A DNA stretch of 64,000 nt from Vagococcus fluvialis bH819 (GTDB lineage: Bacteria > Bacillota > Bacilli > Lactobacillales > Vagococcaceae), in contig NZ_FWFD01000008.1 of NCBI RefSeq assembly GCF_900163795.1, positions 186,001-250,000 on the forward strand. Direction: 5' to 3'. The translations under genes and the position numbers were made by a program. This document shows positions 16,692-25,939 of this stretch, piece after piece. The notes beneath the pieces were generated by a model. The model did no database searches. It was not told where the DNA came from and was given only the letters and a program-made list of their open reading frames with translations. Within the stretch, counting starts at the first letter, position 1. Every line of letters starts with the position of its first letter.

Positions 16692-18059
16692 TTATGTTCC
16701 TATAAAAAAGTCCATAAATAGCTGCGCAATATTAAAATAAATTAAAACACTTGTTAAATCACTTAGCGTTGTAATAAACGGTCCACTAGCTACTGCTGGA
16801 TCAAAACCTAATCTTTCCATCAACATGGGAATAAAACTTCCTGCTAAATTCGCCACAGTTATAGCACATAGCATCGCAATTCCAATAACAAAACCTAAAA
16901 TAAAATTATGTTTCCAAAAACCAACGACTAAGAAAATAACGATTCCTGTTACACACCCCGTAATAACTCCCGTTAAAATTTCATTTAAAATTAGTTTAAA
17001 AAAACTTTCATCTTTATCATCTGAGATTGCTAATCGCCTCACGGCAACAGCTAAGGACTGTGTTCCGGCATTCCCTGCCGTTCCTGTAATTAAAGAAATA
17101 AAGACAGCCAGAATGCTCGCTTCTGTAATTAGCGATTCATAGTGACTAATTAATGTTGCTGTAGACATCCCTAAAAATAATAACGTTATTAACCAAGGTA
17201 ATCTTTTTAATGAAGCTTTCATTGGCGTTTCTGCTACCGCCTCTACGTTAACACCTGCAAGTCCTGAGTAGTCACTAGCTGCCTCATCATCAATAACATC
17301 AATAATATCATCTACTGTGATAATTCCCAATAATCGATCATGATCATCTACGACTGGTACTGCTAAAAAATCATAATCTCTAATTGTTTTTGCAACGTCT
17401 TCTTGATCATCTGCGACGTTGACTGAAATAATTCGGTCTTCCTTCATCTCTGAAATCAACGTATCATCATCATTAACAATTAAATCTCTTAAAGATATAA
17501 CACCAACTAAACAGTTCGCTTCACTTACCACATAAACATAGTAGATAATTTCAGCTTCTTGCGCTTTTTTTCTCAAAAGTGTTAACGCAGATCGAACTGT
17601 TTGATTAGCAACTATAGACACATATTCTGTTGCCATGATCGACCCTGCAGTTTTATCTTCATATCCTAACAATTGTTTTATTTTACGAACATCTTCTGAT
17701 GCCATCAGACTTAAATACTTAGAGACTTCTGATTTATCTAGTTGGTTAAGCAAATCTACCGCATTATCTGTGTACATTTCATTTAGCATATCTGCAACAT
17801 AACGAGGCGACATTTCAGATAAATAATCTTTCATATCTTCATGGTCTTCCTCGATTGTATCAAACATGTCTGCTATTTCTTTTGGCGAAAGATAAGTATA
17901 TAAACGCTGACGCTCTTTTTCATCTAAAGAAGAATAAAATTGCCCTTGTTCATATAAATGCCAATCTAGAAATGTTTCTCGAAATTCCGTTATTTTATCA
18001 GCTTGGAGCAATTGCCTTAAAAATTCAAATTGTCTTTCCATTTCTTCGTTTTCATTCAT
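16692..18059 (-). CDS. mgtE: magnesium transporter MgtE
   Basis: A 455-residue Mg2+ channel. An N-terminal helical superhelix (about 1-135) is followed by two CBS domains (about 140-260) that sense cytosolic Mg2+, then a plug helix and five membrane helices. The pore region includes GTAGNAGTQSLAVAVRRL and NLAGSFIPMLMERLGFDPAVASGPFITTLSD, where the conserved Asp lines the pore. It lies 16 bases after the rluD-like gene. No M-box is visible; it seems to be read from the relQ operon. Confidence 0.95.
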   Translation of the reverse strand: MNENEEMERQFEFLRQLLQADKITEFRETFLDWHLYEQGQFYSSLDEKERQRLYTYLSPKEIADMFDTIEEDHEDMKDYLSEMSPRYVADMLNEMYTDNAVDLLNQLDKSEVSKYLSLMASEDVRKIKQLLGYEDKTAGSIMATEYVSIVANQTVRSALTLLRKKAQEAEIIYYVYVVSEANCLVGVISLRDLIVNDDDTLISEMKEDRIISVNVADDQEDVAKTIRDYDFLAVPVVDDHDRLLGIITVDDIIDVIDDEAASDYSGLAGVNVEAVAETPMKASLKRLPWLITLLFLGMSTATLISHYESLITEASILAVFISLITGTAGNAGTQSLAVAVRRLAISDDKDESFFKLILNEILTGVITGCVTGIVIFLVVGFWKHNFILGFVIGIAMLCAITVANLAGSFIPMLMERLGFDPAVASGPFITTLSDLTSVLIYFNIAQLFMDFFIGT

Positions 18060-18075
18060 AAGGTTTGCCTCCTAT

Positions 18076-18963
18076 TTAATCATTTAGTAGTGCTCTCATG
18101 TCCTCAGGTAATTCTTGTTCTAACACAATTTTTTCACCCGTAAAAGGATGTTTTAATTCTAATCTCGTACAGTGCAGTGCTTGTCTTTCAATTCCTAAAT
18201 GCATATTACCATCATACATACTATCACCTAAAAGCGGACAGCCAATTGCTGAAAAATGAACCCTAATCTGGTGAGTTCGTCCTGTATGTAATTGAATCCT
18301 AACAAATGCAACTTTATTTGTTTTCTTCTCTAACCAATAATCAGTTACAGCTTGTTGTCCATCTTCTGTTACTTGCCTTTTAATAATTGAAGTCATATCA
18401 CGACCAATTGGCAAATCAATTCGTGCAAACTCTTCTAATTGTTCAATTTTTCCACTAACTAAGGCGGTATAATATTTTTTCAATTCACCACTTCTTAATT
18501 GTTTATCTAACATGGCATGAGCAAATCCATGCTTGGCAAATAACATTAAGCCCGTTGTATCTCTATCTAATCTCGTTACTACATGAACGACACGATCAAC
18601 ATATTGATGTTTATTATAATGATGCTTTACCCGATTAGCCATTGTTCCTTTTGGATGATACTGAGCAGGAATTGAGGCAACACCATTTGGTTTATTCACG
18701 ACTAGCAGATGCTCATCTTCATAGACTACGTCTAAAAAACTATCATCAGGTAGTAAAGTTTCATGCTCCCCTTCATCCGGAATAATCATTGTAACCAAAT
18801 CACCCTGGGATACTTCAAAAAGAGTATTCCTGATTTCATTGTTTACATAGAGCAAGCCACCTTGAAATTTAACTTTTGCAAGTAATTTTTTAGAAACACC
18901 CTGCTCTTTTAAAAAAACTTTTAATTTCATTGACTCCGTATCGACACACCATTTGAATTCCAT
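18076..18963 (-). CDS. RluA/RluD family pseudouridine synthase
   Basis: A 295-residue enzyme that isomerises uridine in RNA. The catalytic motif is VVTRLDRDTTGLMLFAKH, with the nucleophilic Asp in RLDR; GRTHQIRVHF and GDSMYDG are also typical. An S4-like N-terminal region (LKVFLKEQGVSKK..LLYVNNE) is present. Position beside relQ and nadK corresponds to B. subtilis yjbO. The exact target uridine is not known from sequence. ATG 18963 lies just beyond the nadK stop. Confidence 0.9.
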   Translation of the reverse strand: MEFKWCVDTESMKLKVFLKEQGVSKKLLAKVKFQGGLLYVNNEIRNTLFEVSQGDLVTMIIPDEGEHETLLPDDSFLDVVYEDEHLLVVNKPNGVASIPAQYHPKGTMANRVKHHYNKHQYVDRVVHVVTRLDRDTTGLMLFAKHGFAHAMLDKQLRSGELKKYYTALVSGKIEQLEEFARIDLPIGRDMTSIIKRQVTEDGQQAVTDYWLEKKTNKVAFVRIQLHTGRTHQIRVHFSAIGCPLLGDSMYDGNMHLGIERQALHCTRLELKHPFTGEKIVLEQELPEDMRALLND

Positions 18964-18973
18964 AAATATTTTC

Positions 18974-19771
18974 TCAACTCTCTCCAATAAAGGCATCATT
19001 TACTCGACGCCAAAAATGTGTATGACGATACGACGCAAACTGTATTCTTTTATCTGATATTTTTAATGTCATCGAAGACAAATTTTCTTGGGGGATAACA
19101 AAATGATCCACATGTAGCTGATAATTATCACCTTTTTTTAACTCTAAACGAATCCATTCATCTTTAGCAATAATCATTGGTGAACCTAATGAGCGGTACA
19201 CACGGTTATTGATTGATGCAACTTCATTTAATTGAATGGCATTAACTCGAGGATGGATGACTGCTCCCCCAATACTTTTACTATAAGCAGTCGATCCTGT
19301 TGGAGTTGATACAGATAAACCATCCCCTCTAAATGTTTCAAATAATTCATCCTTTATATAAACTTCGGCTACCATTGTTTTATCTAAGTTTTTGACTGTA
19401 GCTTCATTCAGAGCAAGAAAATGTTTTGTTTCTTCTGTGTCAGAATAAGTCAGTTTCACATCTAACAAGGGATAATAGACCCCTTTACTAACCTCTTCTT
19501 TTAAACTTTTCACTAATAAATCTAACTCGTAATCTCGCCAATCAGTGTAAAAACCTAAATGTCCTGTATGGACGCCAATAAAACGAACAAGGTCAATTCG
19601 ATCAACATAAGTATGGAAGGCATTCAGTAATGTTCCATCACCGCCAATCGTTATTACAACGTCAGGTTTTTCAGTTTCTAAAATAAATCCAGCAGCAACT
19701 AACTTTTCTTTTAATTCTTTTGCCACATCCACTGATTTTTTTGCTGTATTCGCAACAACTGCAATGTTCAT
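18974..19771 (-). CDS. nadK: NAD kinase
   Basis: A 265-residue cytosolic kinase making NADP+ from NAD+ and ATP or polyphosphate. The motif ITIGGDGTLLNAFH carries the catalytic GGDG, and FRGDGLSVSTPTGSTAYSKSIGGAVIHP is the NAD-binding segment. It lies 22 bases after relQ and slightly ahead of the rluD-like gene. The order relQ-nadK-rluD is conserved across Firmicutes. Confidence 0.96.
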   Translation of the reverse strand: MNIAVVANTAKKSVDVAKELKEKLVAAGFILETEKPDVVITIGGDGTLLNAFHTYVDRIDLVRFIGVHTGHLGFYTDWRDYELDLLVKSLKEEVSKGVYYPLLDVKLTYSDTEETKHFLALNEATVKNLDKTMVAEVYIKDELFETFRGDGLSVSTPTGSTAYSKSIGGAVIHPRVNAIQLNEVASINNRVYRSLGSPMIIAKDEWIRLELKKGDNYQLHVDHFVIPQENLSSMTLKISDKRIQFASYRHTHFWRRVNDAFIGES

Positions 19772-19793
19772 CTCTGTCTTGTCCTTTCTTTAT

Positions 19794-20450
19794 TTAATCT
19801 TCATTCTCTTTTCTGATTCTTTTTTTACGAGGTCTTCGATAAGAAAATAAATGCTGAGCCTCTTGGATTTCATCTCTTATTTTCGACATTTCTTCATCTA
19901 ATAAATAAGCAGCTTCAGCCGTTAATTCTAACCGTGTATTAATTTCTTCTGGAAACTCACCTTGATATTTGTAATTAAGCGAGTGTTCGATTGTTGCCCA
20001 AAAATTCATTGCTAACGTTCTAATTTGAATCTCCACTAAAATTTTCTTCTCACCAGAAATCAATTGAACTGGGTATTCTATCACTAAATGATATGATCGG
20101 TAACCACTTGCTTTTTTGTTAGCAATATAATCTCTTTCTTGGATAATTCTAAAATCATTACGTTGTCTTAATAAACCAACCACTTCATAAATATCTTCAA
20201 CAAATTGACACATAATTCTTAATCCAGCAATATCTTGGACATCATTATCCACTCTATCTAAATCGATATTTCTAATTTTAGATTTGGTTAAAATACTATC
20301 TAAAGATTTTACCCGACCTGTTACAAATTCAATCGGTGTATGTAAATTATTTTCCTGATATTGTGTTCTAATACTTCTCAATTTAACTTTAAGCTCTGAG
20401 ACAGCTTGTTCATACGGTGCTAAAAACAACTTCCATTCACTATCCATCAT
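19794..20450 (-). CDS. relQ: small alarmone synthetase RelQ (YjbM)
   Basis: A 218-residue single-domain (p)ppGpp synthetase without hydrolase or regulatory domains. It shows YQENNLHTPIEFVTGRVKSLDSILTK, IRNIDLDRVDNDVQDIAGLRIMCQF, KKASGYRSYH and VEIQIRTLAMNFWATIEHSLNYK, the synthetase core with its catalytic Glu in EIQIRT. It transfers pyrophosphate from ATP to GDP/GTP. The start is ATG 20450 after AGGGCGGGG. It is the first gene of relQ-nadK-rluD-mgtE and divergent from the CYTH gene. Confidence 0.95.
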   Translation of the reverse strand: MMDSEWKLFLAPYEQAVSELKVKLRSIRTQYQENNLHTPIEFVTGRVKSLDSILTKSKIRNIDLDRVDNDVQDIAGLRIMCQFVEDIYEVVGLLRQRNDFRIIQERDYIANKKASGYRSYHLVIEYPVQLISGEKKILVEIQIRTLAMNFWATIEHSLNYKYQGEFPEEINTRLELTAEAAYLLDEEMSKIRDEIQEAQHLFSYRRPRKKRIRKENED

Positions 20451-20596
20451 TTTCCAATCCCCGCCCTTATTCTTAAACATACATCGTATATTTTATCATA
20501 ATTAGACGCAAAACGTTAGGGCTTTAAAAACATAAAAGATGTTATAAATTGTTTTTATTTCAATAAAGAGGTAAAATATTAAATTGAGGTGTTCTT

Positions 20597-21181
20597 ATGA
20601 CAAAAGAGTTAGAAATAGAATTTAAAAACCTATTAAGTGAAATCGAATATGATATACTTCTAGCCGAGTATCATTTAACTGAACTTCATACACAAACTAA
20701 CATTTACTTTGATACAGAAGACTATCAACTTAAACACAAAAAAATAGGCCTTAGAATTAGAAAAACCAATAATTATACTGAATTAACATTAAAAATACCT
20801 ACTTCTGATCAACATACTTTACTAGAAGTAACCGATCAACTTGATACTTATTTAGAGGGCAAGACTTTAGATGAACAAATCTTACCTGAAATAAGTGAAG
20901 TTGCTATTTTTTTGAGTCAACAAGGGATTAAATTATCAGATTTGATGGTAATTGGTGAGTTAACTACAACTCGGGGGGAAATTAATATAAAGTCAAACGT
21001 TTTACTAGTTTTAGATAAAAGTAATTACTACGGTAAAACGGATTATGAATTAGAAATGGAAGTTATTGATGCAAAAGATGGAGAGTTGTTTTTCTTAAAT
21101 TTTTTAAAAGAACATAATATTCCAATCCGAAGTGCAGAAAAAAAAATAGCTCGAATGATGACGCATAAAAAAACTTTATAG
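20597..21181 (+). CDS. CYTH domain protein (YjbK-like)
   Basis: A 194-residue CYTH/triphosphate tunnel protein. The hallmark EIEFK (ExExK) is at residues 5-9, followed by LTLKIP, ELEMEVIDA and SAEKKIARMM, which line an anionic tunnel that binds triphosphate and metal. Family members cleave inorganic triphosphate or nucleotides. The place next to relQ equals B. subtilis yjbK. The start follows GAGGTG. Confidence 0.88.
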   Translation: MTKELEIEFKNLLSEIEYDILLAEYHLTELHTQTNIYFDTEDYQLKHKKIGLRIRKTNNYTELTLKIPTSDQHTLLEVTDQLDTYLEGKTLDEQILPEISEVAIFLSQQGIKLSDLMVIGELTTTRGEINIKSNVLLVLDKSNYYGKTDYELEMEVIDAKDGELFFLNFLKEHNIPIRSAEKKIARMMTHKKTL

Positions 21182-21283
21182 CATAACAAATTTCACAAGC
21201 CTTTTCCTTTAGTTTCTATACCTTTTTTGATAGATTATAGGTAATTAAAGGCAATTAGGTTTTTGGTTAGGAGGCTCTTGCTA

Positions 21284-21901
21284 ATGATTGAAATCTACCT
21301 TTTTATCAATCCTTTAGATGATCAAAGTTTAGTAGCAGAAAAAAAATATTTAGACATTATTGCAAAAGAAACAGAAAAAATCCATTTCAGATTGATTCCA
21401 GTTCTGAATCCTAGAGTTATTCAAAACTATTTAATCACAAATAATTGGACAACTCATAGTTTAAAACATCGTAATGAGCTATTCAGTACTATCTACTCAG
21501 CTTGTTTAGATTTAAAAGCTGTTCAACTACAAGGTAAACAAATTGGCCGCACTTTTTTATATGAACTTCAAAAAAGAGTGGGCAGTCAGAAACAGGTTTA
21601 TTCAAAATGCCTAGTTAATGATATTTTAATGTCTATTGGTGTGGACTTGGAGCTTTACGAAGCGGATCGAGCTTCTAATTTAGTTGTTGATTTTTTTAAA
21701 ATTGATCAGCAAATCGCCCAAGAAATGAATGTCACATCATTTACTGATGCTGTCATATTTAACTACCGTTGTGACCGTGATTTCGGTGTTTTAGTTACTG
21801 ATGACATGCCCCATTCTGTTATTAAGCAATTATTAGAATCTGACTGTAGTTTTGAGAAATACTATGATTCAGATGAAAATGACCGATTACATTTATATTA
21901 A
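21284..21901 (+). CDS. DsbA-like thioredoxin-fold protein (SpxH/YjbH family)
   Basis: A 205-residue cytosolic protein with the thioredoxin-like start IEIYLFINPLDDQSLVAEK. SpxH/YjbH proteins deliver the regulator Spx to ClpXP. Here the usual first Cys motif is replaced by NPLDD, so there is no redox CxxC; the same is seen in several lactic relatives. Position within the yjb-like block supports the assignment. ATG 21284 follows GGAGG by 9 bases. Confidence 0.7.
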   Translation: MIEIYLFINPLDDQSLVAEKKYLDIIAKETEKIHFRLIPVLNPRVIQNYLITNNWTTHSLKHRNELFSTIYSACLDLKAVQLQGKQIGRTFLYELQKRVGSQKQVYSKCLVNDILMSIGVDLELYEADRASNLVVDFFKIDQQIAQEMNVTSFTDAVIFNYRCDRDFGVLVTDDMPHSVIKQLLESDCSFEKYYDSDENDRLHLY

Positions 21902-21950
21902 AACAAACAGAGGATGACCAAGTTTCACGGTCATTCTCTGTTTGTTTTTC
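21901..21950. terminator. bidirectional terminator
   Basis: AAACAAACAGAGGATGACC and GGTCATTCTCTGTTTGTTT pair around AAGTTTCAC between two convergent genes. Confidence 0.93.
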
Positions 21951-22755
21951 TGTTCTCTTTTTCTAGCACCAAGGCTTTTCCCGTAAAATTAGTAAAGTAT
22001 GTATCTACATTAAGATTTATTGCTTTTTTTATGTCATCTGAACGATTCAAAGTCCATACACTGACTGTTTTTTTATTTTTGTGAATATTTTCTATATTTT
22101 CTTCTGTCATTAGTTTTTTACTAACTCCAAATATGTCTACAACCGAATGTTTGATAGTTTGATCCAGAGTCTTTTGATCTTTGACTAAAAGTAATTTTTT
22201 CATCTTAGGAAATGTTTCATTTAGTTTTTCTAGTGTTTTTACCTTAAAAGACTGAACGATTATTTTATCTTTTAACTTAGCCTGCTGTACTTCTTCTTTA
22301 AACAATTCAATCTGCTCATCCTCACCTTTTAATTCAATAACATAAGTGACAGTATCTTGATATCGTACAAAAACATCCCTTAATCTATGGATTTTTTCAG
22401 CATTTTTAGTTTTTAATTTATCAATTTCATCATCTGTCATTTCACCATATTTTTTATCTTCTCCCGTTAATCTTTTGGCATTTAAATCATGAGAAACGTA
22501 CAAGGTTTTATCTTTTGATGTGACTAAATCTTGTTCGATATATTGACTACCATAACTAATGGCTAAGTCATATGCTTCAAATGTATGTTCAATTTCTTCT
22601 CCTGAAGCTCCTCGATGGGAGTAAACATGTTCCACCCCAATATTATGACTGTTTTTTTCTTGGTACTTATCCCATACTATATACCACCATGACAAACCTA
22701 ACAAAAATAAAAATACTAAGGATAGTACTTTAGGTAAACTGCTTTTTTTATACAT
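21931..22755 (-). CDS. membrane-anchored glycerophosphodiester phosphodiesterase
   Basis: A 274-residue protein with an N-terminal membrane helix (LSLVFLFLLGLSWWYIVW) and an extracellular GDPD domain. Active-site residues appear in YSHRGASGEEIEHTFEAYDLAI (HRG..E), EQDLVTSKDKTLYVSHD and VIELKG. It hydrolyses glycerophosphodiesters to glycerol-3-phosphate and an alcohol, and in Gram-positives may act on teichoic acid. Its last codons overlap the terminator shared with the upstream convergent gene. Confidence 0.88.
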   Translation of the reverse strand: MYKKSSLPKVLSLVFLFLLGLSWWYIVWDKYQEKNSHNIGVEHVYSHRGASGEEIEHTFEAYDLAISYGSQYIEQDLVTSKDKTLYVSHDLNAKRLTGEDKKYGEMTDDEIDKLKTKNAEKIHRLRDVFVRYQDTVTYVIELKGEDEQIELFKEEVQQAKLKDKIIVQSFKVKTLEKLNETFPKMKKLLLVKDQKTLDQTIKHSVVDIFGVSKKLMTEENIENIHKNKKTVSVWTLNRSDDIKKAINLNVDTYFTNFTGKALVLEKENRKTNRE

Positions 22756-22803
22756 TATTATCCTCCAAATAATTAATAACTTTCTTTTAAAAATAGTATA
22801 CAG

Positions 22804-22850
22804 TAAAAAAAACGAGATTGGCTAAAAAATACCTACCTCGTTTACTTTTT
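22804..22850 (-). terminator. terminator after pepF
   Basis: On the minus strand AAACGAG and CTCGTTT pair around an 18-20 base loop and are followed by TTTTT. Confidence 0.75.
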
Positions 22851-22854
22851 TATC

Positions 22855-24666
22855 TTATAATGTTTCAATCAATGCTTCAAATTCGTTTAATCTTACTTCA
22901 AAGACTTTCATTGCATCACGAATATAATCAGCTTTAGTCATATCCACACCTGCTTTTTTCATGACTTCGATTGGATAGTCACTACTTCCAGCTTTTAAGA
23001 ATCCTAAATAGTTGTCTAATGCGTTCTCTTCACCTTTAATAATCTTATCTGATAATGCAGAAGCTGCTGAGAAGCCTGTTGCGTATTGGAAAACATAATA
23101 GTTGTAATAGAAATGAGGAATACGGCTCCATTCAAATGAGATTTCACGATCTTTTTCAACTTCAGCTCCATAATATTTAGCATTCAATTCAGCATAATAA
23201 TCACTTAGATATTCACTTGTTAATGGGATTCCTTTAGCATCCTCTGTATGAATAAAGTGTTCAAATTCAGCAAACTGTGTTTGTCTAAAGATTGTTCCTT
23301 TAAATCCATCTAAGTAATGGTTTAAAACAAACGCTCGAACTTTCGGATCTGTTTCTGTTTTTAACAAGTATTCTGTTAAAAGATTTTCATTAGTCGTTGA
23401 CGCAATTTCAGCTAAGAAAATTGAATAGTCTCCGTAAACGTATGGTTGTGTTTTACGTGTATAGTAGCTATGGACACTGTGTCCCATCTCATGAACCAAT
23501 GTGTATAAATGATTGATACTGTCATGCCAATTTAGTAAGATGTATGGTTTTGTGTCGTAAGCACCAGAAGAATAAGCACCACTACGCTTTCCTTTATTCT
23601 CCACGACATCAATCCATCGATCAGAATAGGCCTCTTTGACAATTTCTTGATACTCTTCACCTAAAGGCATTAATCCTTTTAATGAAATATCTTTGGCTTC
23701 ATCATAAGAATACTTAATTGGTGCATCACCTAAAACTGGTGTGTACATATCATACATATGTAATTTTTCTACATTAAGTAATTTTTTGCGTAAACCAACA
23801 TAGCGGTGTAGTAAATGTAAATTCTCACCAATAACTTCTAGTAATGTATCATAAACTGCTTCTGGAATGTGATTAGCACTTAAAGCTGCTTCCCTAGCTG
23901 AAGAATAATTTCTAACTTTCGCACTAAAATTATGCTTTTTAACGTTTGTTCCTAAAGTACTTGCAAATGTATTTCTAAATTGCTCATAAACACTATATAA
24001 AGCCTCAAAAGCTTCTTGACGCACTTCACGATTAGTACTTTCCATTAATTGTCCAAATAAACCACTAGATAATTCTACATTATGCCCTTCATCATCTTTA
24101 ACGATTGGGAATTTTAAATCAGCATTGTTTAAGACTGAAAAAGTATCCCCAGCAGCTGATAAAATTTCACTCGCATTTGCTAATAACTCTTCTTCCTTAG
24201 CCGACAAAACGTGAGCTCTTTCATCTGTCATTTCTTTAATGAAATAACGATAGATTTCTAACTCTTTATTTTCTTCAAAATAGGCGTTAATTTCTTCGTC
24301 AGTCAAACTTAATAGTTCAGGTTGGAACCAAGACAATGCGGCACCTGATTGTGCTGCCAATGTACTTGCACGAGCATATAAAGCTTGATACGTTGTATTT
24401 CCCGTATCTTGATCATTTTTCAAATGTGAATACACATAGATTTTTTCAACTTCACGATGAACGGCTAATAAATAATCGATTGCTTTTAAAAATTCTGATG
24501 ACCCTTGGCTTAATGTTCCTTGGAAGTTACCTGCTTCTTTTAATTTTTCACTTAATGCTTCGTATGCCGTATTAAATGCTTGATCATCTTTAAAAATCGG
24601 CGTTAAATCCCACGTTTCCTTGACTGATAAATCTGTTCGATTTGGTAATTGTTTTGCTTCACTCAT
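22855..24666 (-). CDS. pepF: oligoendopeptidase F
   Basis: A 603-residue cytosolic zinc peptidase of family M3 that cuts peptides of about 7-17 residues. The zinc motif is TLVHEMGHSVHSYY (HEMGH, near residue 387) with the third ligand Glu in FLAEIASTTNE. It starts MSEAKQLPNRTDLSVKETWDLTPIF, as PepF does. It lies 25 bases after coiA, matching yjbF-yjbG of B. subtilis. Confidence 0.96.
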   Translation of the reverse strand: MSEAKQLPNRTDLSVKETWDLTPIFKDDQAFNTAYEALSEKLKEAGNFQGTLSQGSSEFLKAIDYLLAVHREVEKIYVYSHLKNDQDTGNTTYQALYARASTLAAQSGAALSWFQPELLSLTDEEINAYFEENKELEIYRYFIKEMTDERAHVLSAKEEELLANASEILSAAGDTFSVLNNADLKFPIVKDDEGHNVELSSGLFGQLMESTNREVRQEAFEALYSVYEQFRNTFASTLGTNVKKHNFSAKVRNYSSAREAALSANHIPEAVYDTLLEVIGENLHLLHRYVGLRKKLLNVEKLHMYDMYTPVLGDAPIKYSYDEAKDISLKGLMPLGEEYQEIVKEAYSDRWIDVVENKGKRSGAYSSGAYDTKPYILLNWHDSINHLYTLVHEMGHSVHSYYTRKTQPYVYGDYSIFLAEIASTTNENLLTEYLLKTETDPKVRAFVLNHYLDGFKGTIFRQTQFAEFEHFIHTEDAKGIPLTSEYLSDYYAELNAKYYGAEVEKDREISFEWSRIPHFYYNYYVFQYATGFSAASALSDKIIKGEENALDNYLGFLKAGSSDYPIEVMKKAGVDMTKADYIRDAMKVFEVRLNEFEALIETL

Positions 24667-24691
24667 TATTTAATAACTCCCCTCTCATAAT

Positions 24692-25828
24692 TTACTTATT
24701 AATCATACCATATTTTAATGGAATTCCTAAAAATTCCTGACTAGATTTTTTTAAATCTAACTTATGTCCAGTGTAATAATAGCCATCGTCTCTTCTAATA
24801 ACTAACCGATTCTGTATCAAAAAACATAAATAAAGAGAAAGATGATATTTTACAAACTGAGAGAAAGAGATTAAACAATATGATTCTACATTTTGGCCTT
24901 TTATTTCTTCATAAATTTCTTGATACGTTACTTTTTGATTACTTCTAATAAATTCATATATTTGATACCGCCAAATATATTCTTGTTCCTTTAAAACAAC
25001 ACTTTGAAAACTTGGTAAGATGATTATTTCCGGTAAGTTTCTGATATTCAAACCCTTTTTATAAAAATATTCTTGTACAGACAAAGTACATTTATTTTTT
25101 TGATTTAACTGCCTATTCCAACTGTCTATTCTTTTTTCACAGGCAATCCTTGATCTGATTTCGTAACTAATTTTTGGATGCTTTTCTAAAGGAAATCTGA
25201 CTATACTAAGAAAATTTTCTTTTTCTAATTGAAATAGTCTTGTTTGAAAAAAATTTTGCCAAACGCTAGAAACTAAAAAATATTTATTTTGAATAGTTTT
25301 TGCTTCAACATCCATCTCCCATACATAGAAACCGATTTCTTTAGATAAATAAATAAACTGTCGCTGCAACTGACTGATCTTATCTTTGAATTGTAGTTTA
25401 TTACCTAAGATCCAAATCACTTGATACCCCAAAGATTGATAATTTAGCGTTCTTTCTTTAAAACGCTCTATACTAAGTGGACTACACTGAAATTCAATTA
25501 CTATTCTATGATTAATCAACAAGTCTGGACGTTGATTTAATTCTGGTAAATAAGCTTCTACTTCATACTCAATTTTATATTTCCGACAATTATCTGCCAT
25601 TATTTTTTTTCCTTTTAGATGTTCTTCTGATTCATTTTCTGAAAATGATAGACATAGACTATTTTTTTTGTGAGCAAAATGAGGCATCATAATTGAGCCA
25701 TTTTTAATGATAAGTTCCTCTTTACATCCTGGGCAATAACACTCCGTTTTTCTTAATTGGTTGATTTCATGTCTACTTAGGCAACTTAAATTTATTTGTT
25801 TACCCTTTTCACTTTCTGCAATTAACAT
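24692..25828 (-). CDS. coiA: competence protein CoiA
   Basis: A 378-residue protein needed for transformation in streptococci and relatives. The N-terminus has a zinc-like motif CYCPGCKEELIIKNGSIMMPHFAHKK; a nuclease-like core follows (EYEVEAYLPELNQRPDLLI..RIVIEFQCSPLSIERFKERT), a PD-(D/E)xK pattern with D..E.Q. The remainder is the CoiA C-terminal domain. It is the first gene of coiA-pepF. Whether the organism is competent cannot be judged from this window. Confidence 0.9.
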   Translation of the reverse strand: MLIAESEKGKQINLSCLSRHEINQLRKTECYCPGCKEELIIKNGSIMMPHFAHKKNSLCLSFSENESEEHLKGKKIMADNCRKYKIEYEVEAYLPELNQRPDLLINHRIVIEFQCSPLSIERFKERTLNYQSLGYQVIWILGNKLQFKDKISQLQRQFIYLSKEIGFYVWEMDVEAKTIQNKYFLVSSVWQNFFQTRLFQLEKENFLSIVRFPLEKHPKISYEIRSRIACEKRIDSWNRQLNQKNKCTLSVQEYFYKKGLNIRNLPEIIILPSFQSVVLKEQEYIWRYQIYEFIRSNQKVTYQEIYEEIKGQNVESYCLISFSQFVKYHLSLYLCFLIQNRLVIRRDDGYYYTGHKLDLKKSSQEFLGIPLKYGMINK

Positions 25829-25939
25829 CTGTCCCTCCTCCTCTTCACTTTAAAAATTCGAATTCTAAATGATTTTAAGTTGAAATTTTAGAAAAGATAT
25901 CAGATACTTATAAAAAAAGGGAAAGGATCTAACTTTACA

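Noticed and set aside
16692-18059. Magnesium (M-box or ykoK) riboswitch for mgtE
   Set aside because: Only 16 bases separate mgtE from the preceding gene, leaving no room for an aptamer.
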